Shown here piece after piece: positions 17,294-26,947 of a stretch of DNA of 50,765 nt (position 1 is the stretch's first letter; each line of letters opens with the position of its first letter). The stretch covers positions 1 to 50,765 of the forward strand of contig JBGVKG010000012.1 of NCBI GenBank assembly GCA_045123575.1, in the 5' to 3' direction. The translations under genes and the position numbers were made by a program. The stretch comes from SVEL01 sp045123575. GTDB lineage: Bacteria; Bacillota; Clostridia; Lachnospirales; Lachnospiraceae. Under the pieces are notes generated by a model that saw only the letters and a program-made list of their open reading frames with translations, was not told where the DNA came from and searched no databases.

Positions 17294-17743
17294 ATGTTTA
17301 ATAATATTGGAGGAAAGATAAAAGGACTGGCAACAGCTATGACCATAATAGGTTTTGTAATATTTGGAATAATAGGACTTATGTCTATACTTGGGTCATT
17401 GGCGTATGGAGATGAAGCGGCGTTTGTCGGTATGATAGGTGGCGTGCTAACAATAGTTATAGGTTGCTTCATTTCATGGATAGGCTCGTTCTTGATGTAC
17501 GGATTTGGTGAATTAATAGAGAATAGTGAGATTATCGCTATTAATACTATGGATGATGGAAAATCAAAAATGACAGCAGCAGTAAACAATAATCCGTATC
17601 AAAATGCTGGGGTTAATATGAATCCTAATATGAACAATGGTATGAATCCAAATGCTATGTATACTAACCAGCCTTTGATGGAATATAGTGTACCACTAGA
17701 AAATTTACCTGAATTCAATAATACACAGTATCCTAATCAGTAG
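17294..17743 (+). CDS. Small membrane protein with Asn/Pro-rich tail
   Basis: A 149-residue protein I do not recognise. Two hydrophobic segments (roughly residues 12-35 and 43-70) are followed by a tail rich in Asn, Met and Pro with repeated N-x-N-P-N units. An ATG at 17288 sits only two bases from AGGAGG, so ATG 17294 is chosen. It ends just before a terminator shared with the converging XRE gene. No function can be assigned. Confidence 0.7.
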   Translation: MFNNIGGKIKGLATAMTIIGFVIFGIIGLMSILGSLAYGDEAAFVGMIGGVLTIVIGCFISWIGSFLMYGFGELIENSEIIAINTMDDGKSKMTAAVNNNPYQNAGVNMNPNMNNGMNPNAMYTNQPLMEYSVPLENLPEFNNTQYPNQ

Positions 17744-17773
17744 TTCTTAAGCTAAATTATTAACATACTAAAG

Positions 17774-17818
17774 AATGGAGTAATAAAGACAACATAAGTC
17801 TTTGTTACTCCATTTTTT
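17774..17818 (+). terminator. Terminator between convergent genes
   Basis: A 17-bp stem (17774-17790 with 17798-17814, one G-U) with a 7-base loop and a T tail on the + strand. It closes the 17294-17743 gene and may also help end the minus-strand regulator. Confidence 0.82.
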
Positions 17819-17845
17819 GTATTAAGAAATTGAACTAGAAAAAAA

Positions 17846-18151
17846 CTATAAGGTGTCAATGAAATTATATAAAGCGTCTTGCTGCTTATCGTTAAGTTTA
17901 GATGTTGCATTAAGCAATCGGATTTGCTTTTCATTAAGTTTAACAGTATCGCTAGAATCATCTAGAAAAAATTGAGATAGAGAGATGTCAAAAGCATCAC
18001 ATATGCACTGAAGAGAAGGAATAGTAGGTAGCATATTATTATTATACCATGATGAGATAGTTGATTGTGGCAGACCAGATTTTTTTGCGAGTTGATACAT
18101 AGACCAATGACGTTCCTGTCGCAATTTTGTTATTTTTTCTAATATATCCAT
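17846..18151 (-). CDS. XRE-family transcriptional regulator
   Basis: A 101-residue protein with an N-terminal helix-turn-helix of the XRE/Cro-CI type (residues about 6-60; recognition region SGLPQSTISSWYNNN) and a short helical C-terminus of about 35 residues, recalling SinR-like repressors. It is transcribed away from the T7SS operon, and the 153-base intergenic space holds the essC promoter with repeated TACTACG-type motifs, so it is the likely regulator of the secretion locus and of itself. The ribosome site on the minus strand is GGAAGGACGG. Confidence 0.9.
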   Translation of the reverse strand: MDILEKITKLRQERHWSMYQLAKKSGLPQSTISSWYNNNMLPTIPSLQCICDAFDISLSQFFLDDSSDTVKLNEKQIRLLNATSKLNDKQQDALYNFIDTL

Positions 18152-18172
18152 ACATTTTACCGTCCTTCCCTT

Positions 18173-18271
18173 CGTATTATCATCAATTATAGTAAAAAAT
18201 ATCGTTGCAAAATACTACGAGAAAGCGTATAATTACTACGATAAAATGCAGTATGTAACATAATTATTACG
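18173..18271. promoter_or_regulatory. Divergent control region: essC promoter and probable XRE operators
   Basis: On the + strand TTGCAA (18205-18210) and TATAAT (18228-18233) are exactly 17 bases apart. Four related A/T-TACTACG-like motifs are spread across it: ATACTACGA (18212-18220, in the spacer), ATTACTACGA (18232-18241, on the -10 and start region), ATTATTACG (18263-18271), and an inverted CGTATTAT (18173-18180). Motif spacing near 20 and 30 bases places the direct copies on similar helix faces. An ATTATA at 18186-18191 gives a -10 for the minus-strand regulator. Repression of both genes is inferred. Confidence 0.6.
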
Positions 18272-18304
18272 TTTTCTAGAAAGATATAGAAGAGGACAAA
18301 AGAA

Positions 18305-21300
18305 ATGATTATTAATTTGATTAAGTCTAGACAGATGTTTAGTCTTACATTGCCTAATAAAGTTAAAGGTCAATATTGGGTAACAGATATAGATGAGAAT
18401 GGCTCACCAAGACAACTTATAAGTGTTGAAGCTGTAGAGGATGAATGGGTTTTAAAGAGCAATAAATATGTATCAATATTAAACGGAGAAAATCAACCAG
18501 TTGTTAATACAGTGCTTACACCCCATAGTTTCTTTAATCTGAAGATTGCTGGCTCTGATGAAAGAGTTATTCTTTTTTCGGAAAGTATAGATGACAGTAG
18601 GCAGACGTTTAATAAGGTGGTTATAACTACAGTTGCATCACTCAGTATTGGCAGGACGACTGATAATAATATCTGTTTTGAGAATAAATTTGTATCTAGT
18701 AAACATGCAAAGCTGTCTTTTGATGGTAGGTCATGGTCGATTTTAGACCAGGGTAGTACAAATGGTACATATGTAAATGGATATAAAGTTGATTCGAAAA
18801 ATCTAAGAGCAGGCGACTTTATATACATAATGGGATTACGAATAGTAGTTGGTTGTAATTTTATTGCGATTAATAATCCAGATGGATTACTTAAACTTAA
18901 TGCTAGTTGTCTGGTAGACTTTAGAGCGCAAGTTGCAGATCCAAGCATTGAAGGTGTAGAAATTACAGATAAAGAGTATTTCTTCCGTTCACCAAGATTT
19001 TATAGAGAGATAGAACGCGCAAGTATTAAGATAGATCCGCCACCTCAAATTCAGAAACTGGATACAGTTCCATTAGCATTGATGATTGGCCCATCTATTA
19101 CAATGGCTATGTCGTCAATGAGCTCTGGATTGCTGTCTGTGTATAACGTAATGAGCAATGGTGGAGAAATAATCCAGGCTTTACCGACAATGATTATGTC
19201 TGTTAGCATGTTGCTTGGAACAATTTTGTGGCCACTTTTGACTAAGAGGCATGAAAAGAAACAAAAGCTTAAGAATGAAAAGAAGCGACAAGATAAATAT
19301 TTGGCATATCTTGACAGGGTTAGGGATGAGATAAAACGAAAATGTAAAGAACAAAGCGATATATTATTTGAGAATCTTGTTTCACCTGAAGAGTGTGCAG
19401 ACCGTATTGCCGAGGCTAATACAAAGCTTTGGGAAAGAGTTAATGGTCAAAGTGATTTTTTGAAGATGCGTTTGGGATTGGGAACATTGGAATTAGATGC
19501 AGACGTTAAATATCCTGAGAAAAAGTTTACGATGGAAGATGATAACCTCCAAGATGCAATGTTTTCATTGGGAACAGAACCAAAGCAATTATATGGAGTT
19601 CCTGTAAGTGTATCCTTTGTAACGAATACAACAGTTGGTATATATGGTTCGTATTCAGCTAGAACTAATATGCTTAAGTCATTGGTTTTGCAAATGATAG
19701 CCCTGCATAGCTATGATGAATTAAAACTAATGCTTTTGGTTGATGAAAATGAAATTGAGGAATGGAATTTTATTAGAGCTATTCCACATTTCTGGAGTGA
19801 TGATAAATCAGTAAGATTTTTTGCGACGGATGCAGATGAAACAAAAGAACTTTCAGCATATATTGAAAAAAATATAGCAACGCGAGATGACAGTTCAAAT
19901 CAAGATTATTCGAGATACTTACCATATTATGTGATTATTTCAATTAATAAGAAGTTAAGTGAAAAATGCGAGGCATTGCAGCAATTATTAAGATATAAGA
20001 ATAATTCGGGTTTCAGTATATTGTTTGTGGCACCAGAACTTAAGGATTTGCCTAAGGAAAGCAAAATGGTTATCGAGGCAAATGGTAGTAATTCCAGAAT
20101 ATTTGACAGAGAAGATACAACAGGTAAGGAACAAGTATTTATAGCAGATGTAATTAATGAAGCTTCGCTAGACTCGCTTGCTCAGGATATTGCTAATATT
20201 GAATTAGATATGGGAAGCCAAAGATACTTGTTGCCGTCTATGATGACATTTTTGGAGATGTTTAATGTTGGAAAAATAGAGCATCTGAATTCATTGACTA
20301 GATGGAAGGAGAATAATCCAACTATAACACTTCAAACACCAATAGGTGTTGATACATATGGTGAAACCTTTAACTTAGATTTACATGAGAAGTTTCATGG
20401 ACCACACGGCTTAGTGGCAGGTATGACAGGTTCGGGTAAGTCGGAGTTCATCATCACCTATATATTATCACTTGCTGTTAATTATCACCCAGACGAAGTG
20501 GCATTTATACTGATTGATTACAAGGGTGGTGGTTTAACTGGTGCGTTTGAGGATTCTGAAAGAGGAATCAAGCTTCCACATCTGGCTGGAACGATTACCA
20601 ATCTTGATGGTGCAGCTGTAAAACGTTCGCTTATTTCTATTCAAAGTGAATTGCGTAGACGTCAGGCTATATTTAATGAAGCTCGAAAAATAGCAAATGA
20701 AGGCACAATGGATATATATAAATATCAGCAGTTGTATAGGGATAAGATAGTAAAAGAACCAGTACCACATCTGTTTATAATATCTGACGAGTTTGCGGAG
20801 TTAAAATCACAGCAGCCGGAATTTATGGAGCAGTTAATAAGTGCGGCAAGAATTGGACGAAGCTTAGGTGTACATCTTATCTTGGCTACACAGAAACCAA
20901 GTGGTGTTGTAGATGATCAGATATGGAGTAATAGTAAGTTCAGAGTATGTTTGAAGGTACAAGAGAAAGCCGATAGTCAGGATATGATTAAATGTCCAGA
21001 TGCGGCAGAACTTTCACAAACTGGTAGATTTTATCTGCAGGTAGGTTTCAATGAGTTATTTGCATTGGGCCAGTCGGCATGGTGTGGAGCAGAATATATT
21101 CCAACAGAAGTTGTTGAAAAAACAGTAGATTCAAGCATACAAGTTGTAGATAATCTTGGACGAATAATGATGACGGTAAAGGCTAGTAAGAAGAAGGCTG
21201 TTCAAGGTAGCAAAATAAAACAGATAGTAGCAATTGTTAAGTACTTATCTAATCTTGCAATCGAAGAACGAATTAAAGTAAGACCTTTGTGGCTTGATCC

Positions 21301-22888
21301 TATACCAGAATACATATTTATCGATAAGTTGGAAGAAAAGTATTCGAAGAGAACATCAGGAACTGTTTTGGAACCAGTAGTCGGAGAATATGATGATCCA
21401 TTTAATCAGAAACAGGGTGTGCTTACTATACCGTTTTCAGAAGAAGGCAATTGCTTAATATATGGAGCAACAGGTAATGGTAAAACTACACTGCTTACAA
21501 CCTTGGCATACTCTTTGATTAAAAATCATACTGCAGAAGAACTTAATCTGTACATTATGGATTTTGGCTCAGAGACATTAAAGATGTTCGAAAAAGCACC
21601 ACAAGTTGGTGGGGTTATGGTTTCATCAAATGAGGAGAAGGTTGTTAACTTTATGAAGATGCTTCATAAGGAGATAGAGTATCGTAAGAACCTTTTCTCA
21701 GAGTATGGTGGCGACTTTGCTAGCTATTGCAAAAATAGTGGAAGCATTATTCCAAATATAGTTGTTCTTTTGAATAATTATTCGGGCTTTGAAGAACAGT
21801 TCGAAGAGCTGCAGGAAGCTTTTACATTATTGACAAGAGATGGTGTTAAGTATGGCATATATTTTGCCGTTACAGCTGGAACAACTAATGCTATAAGATA
21901 CAAGCTTCAGCAAAACTTTAAAACTATGCTGACTATGCAGCTTAATGATGCAACAGATTATGCAATAATAGTTGGCAAAACTGATGGCCTTGTACCATCT
22001 AAGTTCAAGGGAAGAGGCTTGGTGCTTTTGGATAGAGTATATGAATTCCAGACAGCATACTGTAAGGATGTTGATGATATTCAGGCATATATTAGAAAAT
22101 ATTGCGTTGAATTGAATGATAAGACAACACATTATGCAAAACTAGTACCAGTACTTCCTAAAATTGTAAACAAGGAGTCAGTGAGAACGTGTATCAGAGG
22201 TTTAGCTTCTGTTCCAGTTGGAATAAGTAAGAGAAGCTTAGACGTTATCACAGTAAATCTTGTCAACAAGGTTGTATTCCCAGTAGCTATGCAGGATATA
22301 TGCGATGCAGAGTATTTTGCAACAGAATTAATAAAAATCTTTGGCGGAATTACAAAAGTTGGTGTGGTTGATACGGAAGGCATATTAAACTTGGATGATT
22401 CTATGACAATTAATATTGTGGATAATTATGAAGAATTTGCAAAAGAGTTATTTGACGATATGGTTGAAAGAAACAATACATACAAGGATGCTCAAATGAA
22501 TGCGTCGGTGTTGGAGAAATACGAAGAAAAGGTATATGTAATCGTTGGTATAAAGAAGTTGTTAGAGCAATTGTCAGCTGATGGAAAAGAGAAGCTGTGC
22601 ACATTAATCGAAAAGGCAGAAAGTATATACAAGATTCATTTTGTGATGATAGATACATTATCTCAGTTTAATACATATACTTACGAGGCATGGTTTAAAC
22701 GACATGTCACTGGTACTGACGGACTTTGGATAAGTGATGGTGTTGCAGACCAGTATTTATTAAAGGTAAGCAAGGTCACAAATGACTTATATGAGGAAAT
22801 CGGAAATGAGTATGGACATATTATAGTTAGAAATCGTCCTACACTTATTAAGTTATTGTCTTCAAAAACAGATGAGGAGGTTGGGTAA
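18305..22888 (+). CDS. essC: Type VII secretion FtsK/SpoIIIE ATPase with N-terminal FHA domain
   Basis: The 1527-residue central motor of the Firmicutes T7SS. An FHA region fills the first ~200 residues (SSKHA and STNGTYVNG motifs). Two membrane segments follow near 255-310, then a degenerate ATPase-like domain near 440 (GIYGSYSARTN, no proper P-loop). The first true P-loop, GMTGSGKS, starts at residue 706 with Walker B IISDEFAEL; a second, GATGNGKTT, is near 1054; the final domain is degenerate. This matches EssC length and order. It recognises WXG100 substrates, which are encoded just downstream. It is the first gene of a long operon under the XRE-controlled promoter; yukD begins at the base after its stop. 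Confidence 0.96.
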   Translation: MIINLIKSRQMFSLTLPNKVKGQYWVTDIDENGSPRQLISVEAVEDEWVLKSNKYVSILNGENQPVVNTVLTPHSFFNLKIAGSDERVILFSESIDDSRQTFNKVVITTVASLSIGRTTDNNICFENKFVSSKHAKLSFDGRSWSILDQGSTNGTYVNGYKVDSKNLRAGDFIYIMGLRIVVGCNFIAINNPDGLLKLNASCLVDFRAQVADPSIEGVEITDKEYFFRSPRFYREIERASIKIDPPPQIQKLDTVPLALMIGPSITMAMSSMSSGLLSVYNVMSNGGEIIQALPTMIMSVSMLLGTILWPLLTKRHEKKQKLKNEKKRQDKYLAYLDRVRDEIKRKCKEQSDILFENLVSPEECADRIAEANTKLWERVNGQSDFLKMRLGLGTLELDADVKYPEKKFTMEDDNLQDAMFSLGTEPKQLYGVPVSVSFVTNTTVGIYGSYSARTNMLKSLVLQMIALHSYDELKLMLLVDENEIEEWNFIRAIPHFWSDDKSVRFFATDADETKELSAYIEKNIATRDDSSNQDYSRYLPYYVIISINKKLSEKCEALQQLLRYKNNSGFSILFVAPELKDLPKESKMVIEANGSNSRIFDREDTTGKEQVFIADVINEASLDSLAQDIANIELDMGSQRYLLPSMMTFLEMFNVGKIEHLNSLTRWKENNPTITLQTPIGVDTYGETFNLDLHEKFHGPHGLVAGMTGSGKSEFIITYILSLAVNYHPDEVAFILIDYKGGGLTGAFEDSERGIKLPHLAGTITNLDGAAVKRSLISIQSELRRRQAIFNEARKIANEGTMDIYKYQQLYRDKIVKEPVPHLFIISDEFAELKSQQPEFMEQLISAARIGRSLGVHLILATQKPSGVVDDQIWSNSKFRVCLKVQEKADSQDMIKCPDAAELSQTGRFYLQVGFNELFALGQSAWCGAEYIPTEVVEKTVDSSIQVVDNLGRIMMTVKASKKKAVQGSKIKQIVAIVKYLSNLAIEERIKVRPLWLDPIPEYIFIDKLEEKYSKRTSGTVLEPVVGEYDDPFNQKQGVLTIPFSEEGNCLIYGATGNGKTTLLTTLAYSLIKNHTAEELNLYIMDFGSETLKMFEKAPQVGGVMVSSNEEKVVNFMKMLHKEIEYRKNLFSEYGGDFASYCKNSGSIIPNIVVLLNNYSGFEEQFEELQEAFTLLTRDGVKYGIYFAVTAGTTNAIRYKLQQNFKTMLTMQLNDATDYAIIVGKTDGLVPSKFKGRGLVLLDRVYEFQTAYCKDVDDIQAYIRKYCVELNDKTTHYAKLVPVLPKIVNKESVRTCIRGLASVPVGISKRSLDVITVNLVNKVVFPVAMQDICDAEYFATELIKIFGGITKVGVVDTEGILNLDDSMTINIVDNYEEFAKELFDDMVERNNTYKDAQMNASVLEKYEEKVYVIVGIKKLLEQLSADGKEKLCTLIEKAESIYKIHFVMIDTLSQFNTYTYEAWFKRHVTGTDGLWISDGVADQYLLKVSKVTNDLYEEIGNEYGHIIVRNRPTLIKLLSSKTDEEVG

Positions 22889-23140
22889 ATGGATAAGGTC
22901 TTAGTGGAAGTTTTTGTTCCTGTACTTGAACGCTCATTTGATATTTTTATACCGTTGACTTCGCCAATGTACGAAGTGCTTGAATTAATAAAGAAGGCGG
23001 TAAAGGAACTTTCAGACGGTAGCTTTACAGCAGGTGAAGATACCATTATATGCCATCGAGAGGATGGAACAATCATAAATATTAACTTATCAGTTTATGA
23101 GCTTGAAATTCGTAACGGATCTAAACTGATGTTAATATAA
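22889..23140 (+). CDS. YukD/EsaB-like ubiquitin-fold T7SS component
   Basis: An 83-residue protein with the size and pattern of YukD/EsaB: beta-rich N-terminus, a helix (EVLELIKKAVKEL), and a final LExRNGSKLMLI strand typical of the ubiquitin-like fold. EsaB/YukD is an essential cytosolic accessory of Firmicutes T7SS; its mechanism is not settled. It begins directly after the essC stop codon, so translation is probably coupled. Confidence 0.85.
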   Translation: MDKVLVEVFVPVLERSFDIFIPLTSPMYEVLELIKKAVKELSDGSFTAGEDTIICHREDGTIININLSVYELEIRNGSKLMLI

Positions 23141-23161
23141 AAATTAAAGGAGGACAAAAAT

Positions 23162-23464
23162 ATGGCTAGAACAATTCAGGTAACACCTGAGCAGTTAGAG
23201 TCAGCAGCAGGAAGAATCGAGGGTTTGGCGGCTGATTACAAGACACAGTATGATACGCTTTATGCCGAGACTAATGCTATGGCTTCAACATGGAACGGAA
23301 AGGATAATACAGCATTCGTTGATCAGATTGCAGGCTTCAAGGATGATTTTGAGAAGATGCATACCTTGATGCTTAACTATGCTGATTTCCTTAGAAAGAG
23401 CGCAAAGGCATACAGAGATACTCAGGATACAGTTGTAACTGAAGCTCGTAAGCTTGTTAATTAA
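23162..23464 (+). CDS. WXG100 protein (EsxA-like), Y-x3-Q tail
   Basis: A 100-residue helical hairpin protein with the central WNG turn (TWNGKD, Trp near 44), a T7SS substrate or core component. The position of the C-terminal secretion motif Y-x3-[DE] reads YRDTQ, so the acidic residue is replaced by Gln (an Asp follows one place later). It resembles the protein at 40682-40993, which has YKSAQ. A strong AAGGAGG precedes it and the second WXG100 gene follows after 17 bases, suggesting a heterodimer. Confidence 0.93.
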   Translation: MARTIQVTPEQLESAAGRIEGLAADYKTQYDTLYAETNAMASTWNGKDNTAFVDQIAGFKDDFEKMHTLMLNYADFLRKSAKAYRDTQDTVVTEARKLVN

Positions 23465-23481
23465 GAGAGGAGGGACATAAA

Positions 23482-23781
23482 ATGGCAGACGGAATACAGA
23501 TTTCTACCCAAGTGTTGCTTGATACTGCTGAAAAGGTTCGTTCAATCAACAACACATTAGATTCAAAGCTTGCTGATATCAACAAGAATATGAATGATTT
23601 GGAGGCAACATGGAAGAGTGATGCTGCTACAGACATCAGAGCAGCTATGAATGCTCTTAAGCCTAGATTTGAGGAGTATAAGAACGTAGTAGAGTCTTAT
23701 GCGAAATTCCTTGTATCAACAGCACAGAGCTATGAGACAACAGAAGGCGCTATTCAGAGTAATGCAAGTGCATTTAAGTAA
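23482..23781 (+). CDS. WXG100 protein (EsxB-like), Y-x3-E tail
   Basis: A 99-residue WXG100-family protein in which the turn reads WKS. The C-terminus holds a canonical Y-x3-E signal (YETTE) and ends ASAFK, exactly like the protein at 40367-40666, showing these two are paralogues. Expected to pair with the product of the preceding gene and carry the signal recognised by EssC. A strong hairpin lies immediately downstream. Confidence 0.93.
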   Translation: MADGIQISTQVLLDTAEKVRSINNTLDSKLADINKNMNDLEATWKSDAATDIRAAMNALKPRFEEYKNVVESYAKFLVSTAQSYETTEGAIQSNASAFK

Positions 23782-23792
23782 AAAAATACATA

Positions 23793-23821
23793 GCATGTGG
23801 GTGTAATCTACACCCACATGC
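23793..23821 (+). other. Strong intra-operon hairpin after the WXG100 pair
   Basis: A perfect 13-bp stem GCATGTGGGTGTA / TACACCCACATGC with a 3-base loop. It lacks a T run, so it is unlikely to be a full terminator; it may protect the 3' end of the abundant WXG100 message or reduce read-through into the next gene. Confidence 0.7.
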
Positions 23822-23874
23822 ATAAAATCGAAAATAATTAGGTATATACCTTTTAGATAAGTGAGGGATGGAAT

Positions 23875-26352
23875 ATGAAGAAAAGAATAATCTCAATAAT
23901 GATTATAGCGGTAACGATACTGACAAATATATTTTCTTTGGTTGGATGTAATAAACAAGAAATATCCACATTAACAGTAGGTCAGTGGTTGTCTATGGTG
24001 GACTATGCCTTTGGTATGGAAAGTTACACATCGGATGAACCATATTTTTCTAATGTTTCATCCGATAATCCTTACTTTGCAGCTGTTCAGATAGCAGCAG
24101 AATGGGATGTAATAGATAAAGAAGGAAGCATTGACGTAGATAAGAAGCTTACATATAAGGATGCACTTATTACTTTGGTAAATGTAGGTAACTTTACAAA
24201 GGCAGATGCATCTGATGATGAAAAAATAAAATATGCAATCGATAATTTTGATAGTGTAATAAGAACATATTGGATGAATAGAAATATATCACAAGAAGAT
24301 GCGGTTATATTATTGGCTATAGCGCAAAATAAATGGGAAACAAGAAAATATACGGAGAGTATAGAAGAAATTACGTACAATGATAAAGTTGTAGATTTAA
24401 GTGATGTTGATTTGACTGAAAGTGCCATTAGTGAAATGACATTAGTGGTAGGTGATGATGTATCTGTGGAGGAAGGTAGTATATGTATATTACCTTCAGC
24501 TGAAAATAAATTTGAAAAAGAATATTTAAAAGTAGAGAGTGTTAGTCAGGTTGGCGGAGAAAAAGTAGTAAAGTTCTCTGATGAAGAATTGGAGTTAGAG
24601 GATATATATGAAGAAATATATATTCAAGAGACGCTTGTGCCAACAGCAGAGAATACAGTTATATACGATGGTAATGGGAATATTGTGTCAGCTGGAGGAG
24701 ATACATCAGTTCAGAAAGATGACGCTTATAATAAGGATAGTATTACTACGTTATCTTCAATAGTAACGACGAGTCAGAGTATTATTCCATGCGCTAGTAT
24801 AAAGAATAAATATGAGTTTAAGATAGATGGGTATAAGGTAACGCTTAGTTACAATCTTGATGGTGAACTTGATTTAGCAGCAGAAATAGAATGTCCTAAT
24901 ATGTTAGATAAAGCGTCTGAAGTTAAAGGGCATAAGATGCAAGCTATAGGAAGCATTGAGGTGAGTGATTTAGCAGTTTCACAAAAGTTTGATTGGGGTA
25001 AAGAATGGGTTGGATTTGTTCCTGTACCTACTTTGGATTCAGCAGAATTAAAAATTGATTATACAGTAAAAAAGAAATTAGGAATTTCATATACAGGTAA
25101 GGCAGAGTATGTGGCAGCTCCAGCATATAGCAATGGTAATGGCAAGTTTTTAACTAATCTAAAACGGTCATTATTTAAAGAAAAGGATGGTAGTGGAGAT
25201 GTATATGGCGCAGAGACAATAGCTAGCAAGAAGACAATTAAGATATGCAGTTTAAATGTATATTCCGCAGGAGTGGCAAAAATATGTTTAGATGTAAGTG
25301 TTACAATTAAGGTCAATGGTTCTGTAGAAGTAACAATTACAGAAAATGGTTCAAAAGGCGTTGAATATAAAAATGGTAATTTGCGTTTCATAAAAAGTAA
25401 TACAAAATCATATGACCTTCAGGCGAAGGCAAAATTGGAAGGAACTATAGGATTTGGACCAGGATTATATATTGTGGGATTAAAAAAACAGCTAGTGGGA
25501 TTAGAAGCTAAGATTGGCGCGGGAGTGACTATCGCACTTAAAGCACATTTGGCTGACTCAGAGATGCATAAATTTGAGGAACTAGATTTTTCGGATATAA
25601 TGCCAGAACAATTAAGTTTATACAAATCGGTATATAGTAGTATCAATGCAGACGGAGTAAAATTACAAGCTACAGTAGAAAAAATGATTGGAGATTATTA
25701 TTCTGAAAAAGATGCAAATGTTAAAATGTATTTTGAACCAAATAGAATATATAATTTACATGTCGATTTTTGTACGGATATAAACGCATATTGGTTAATT
25801 AGTATTGGTATAACAGATGATAGTTATGTTAAGAATTTTTTGGGTTCAAAAGTTAAATTAGAGATATCAATTTGTAATGAAAAAAATGCTACTTTTATGA
25901 ATATGCACATAGATAATATGAATTGGGATACATTGTCAGTCAATTGGGGTTCGAATGCATTGAGTAATAATTGTACACTGAAATATATCGAGTTTGAAAA
26001 GGAACTAGAATATATAGAAGATAATAAAGATGATAATACGGACGAAGATTTTTCTGATACAGAAATAGAATTTGGTGAAATGCTGATACTGTCAACTATG
26101 AATGTGAATATGGGTGTAGGTCAAAGTTGTCTTATTAACATTACGCAACTTCCACAAGGATATAAAAAAGAAGATATTATTTTTTTATCAAAGAATGAAA
26201 AAGTAGCTAAAGTTGATAAGCAGGGAAACATAAGTGCTGTAGGGACAGGTAATACAATAATTTATGCTAAGACATCAGACGGAAAATATGTATCAATGAT
26301 TGCAGTAATTGTGAGTTCACCAGTAAAAATAGAATTTGAAGAATTGATATAG
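23875..26352 (+). CDS. Large T7SS-locus lipoprotein with Ig-like C-terminus
   Basis: An 825-residue predicted lipoprotein: signal peptide ending in lipobox SLVGC with Cys25. Residues about 30-110 resemble an S-layer-homology-like helical segment (VGQWLSMVDYAFG, YKDALITLVNVGNF). The middle is beta-rich without a recognised family, and the last ~85 residues look like a bacterial Ig-like (Big_2) domain (KNEKVAKVDKQGNISAVGTG). It should sit on the outer face of the membrane. It lies between the WXG100 genes and the kinase/phosphatase cluster. Base composition is more A/T-rich than the housekeeping genes. Function unknown; a wall-side scaffold for the secretion channel is only a guess. Confidence 0.8.
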   Translation: MKKRIISIMIIAVTILTNIFSLVGCNKQEISTLTVGQWLSMVDYAFGMESYTSDEPYFSNVSSDNPYFAAVQIAAEWDVIDKEGSIDVDKKLTYKDALITLVNVGNFTKADASDDEKIKYAIDNFDSVIRTYWMNRNISQEDAVILLAIAQNKWETRKYTESIEEITYNDKVVDLSDVDLTESAISEMTLVVGDDVSVEEGSICILPSAENKFEKEYLKVESVSQVGGEKVVKFSDEELELEDIYEEIYIQETLVPTAENTVIYDGNGNIVSAGGDTSVQKDDAYNKDSITTLSSIVTTSQSIIPCASIKNKYEFKIDGYKVTLSYNLDGELDLAAEIECPNMLDKASEVKGHKMQAIGSIEVSDLAVSQKFDWGKEWVGFVPVPTLDSAELKIDYTVKKKLGISYTGKAEYVAAPAYSNGNGKFLTNLKRSLFKEKDGSGDVYGAETIASKKTIKICSLNVYSAGVAKICLDVSVTIKVNGSVEVTITENGSKGVEYKNGNLRFIKSNTKSYDLQAKAKLEGTIGFGPGLYIVGLKKQLVGLEAKIGAGVTIALKAHLADSEMHKFEELDFSDIMPEQLSLYKSVYSSINADGVKLQATVEKMIGDYYSEKDANVKMYFEPNRIYNLHVDFCTDINAYWLISIGITDDSYVKNFLGSKVKLEISICNEKNATFMNMHIDNMNWDTLSVNWGSNALSNNCTLKYIEFEKELEYIEDNKDDNTDEDFSDTEIEFGEMLILSTMNVNMGVGQSCLINITQLPQGYKKEDIIFLSKNEKVAKVDKQGNISAVGTGNTIIYAKTSDGKYVSMIAVIVSSPVKIEFEELI

Positions 26353-26366
26353 AAGAGGTTAATGAT

Positions 26367-26903
26367 ATGCTATTAACTAAGCAAAAATTATTAAATGATT
26401 TGCAAGCAGGAAAAACAATTGCAATTTTATATATATTTACTTTTGTAGGTTTTGTGATTCCGATACTTCCATTTTGGAAACTACAAGCTATTAATGCTAA
26501 TAGTATTAAAAGTTTTATTTTATTTACATTAGTGTTTGGCATACCATTTGGATATTTTGTGGGAATAAGAAATATTATTAGAACTAGAAAGTTGAACAAG
26601 GCCATATTATCTGGAAATATAACGATATATATTGATGAAATAAAATCATTCAGAGTTACAAAACATGGAACAACAGATGATATGGATGACAACTATTGTA
26701 GATTAGTGTTAAAAAAATATAGTTCAGATGGAAAATCAACAGTTATTGTATCATCTAAGGAATATGATAGCCTAAAAAAAGGAGATACATGTATATTAAT
26801 ATTCGCTCCTAAAGTTAAAGAACCTATTTTGGTATATCCAGGAAATGAATATCTAGTTGATAGTACGCTTCGCAGTAAGGTAAAGGATTGGAGAACGGAG
26901 TAG
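26367..26903 (+). CDS. Two-pass membrane protein of unknown function
   Basis: A 178-residue protein with two hydrophobic segments (about 18-38 and 50-72) followed by a soluble, beta-rich region of about 100 residues ending in KVKDWRTE. I recognise no family. It starts 15 bases after the lipoprotein gene and precedes the FHA gene, so it belongs to the T7SS operon. It could stand in for small membrane T7SS parts such as EssA, but sequence alone does not show this. Confidence 0.65.
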   Translation: MLLTKQKLLNDLQAGKTIAILYIFTFVGFVIPILPFWKLQAINANSIKSFILFTLVFGIPFGYFVGIRNIIRTRKLNKAILSGNITIYIDEIKSFRVTKHGTTDDMDDNYCRLVLKKYSSDGKSTVIVSSKEYDSLKKGDTCILIFAPKVKEPILVYPGNEYLVDSTLRSKVKDWRTE

Positions 26904-26947
26904 AATTGGTTTTAATAAAAATAATAAGAGCATTTAGGTAAACACAT

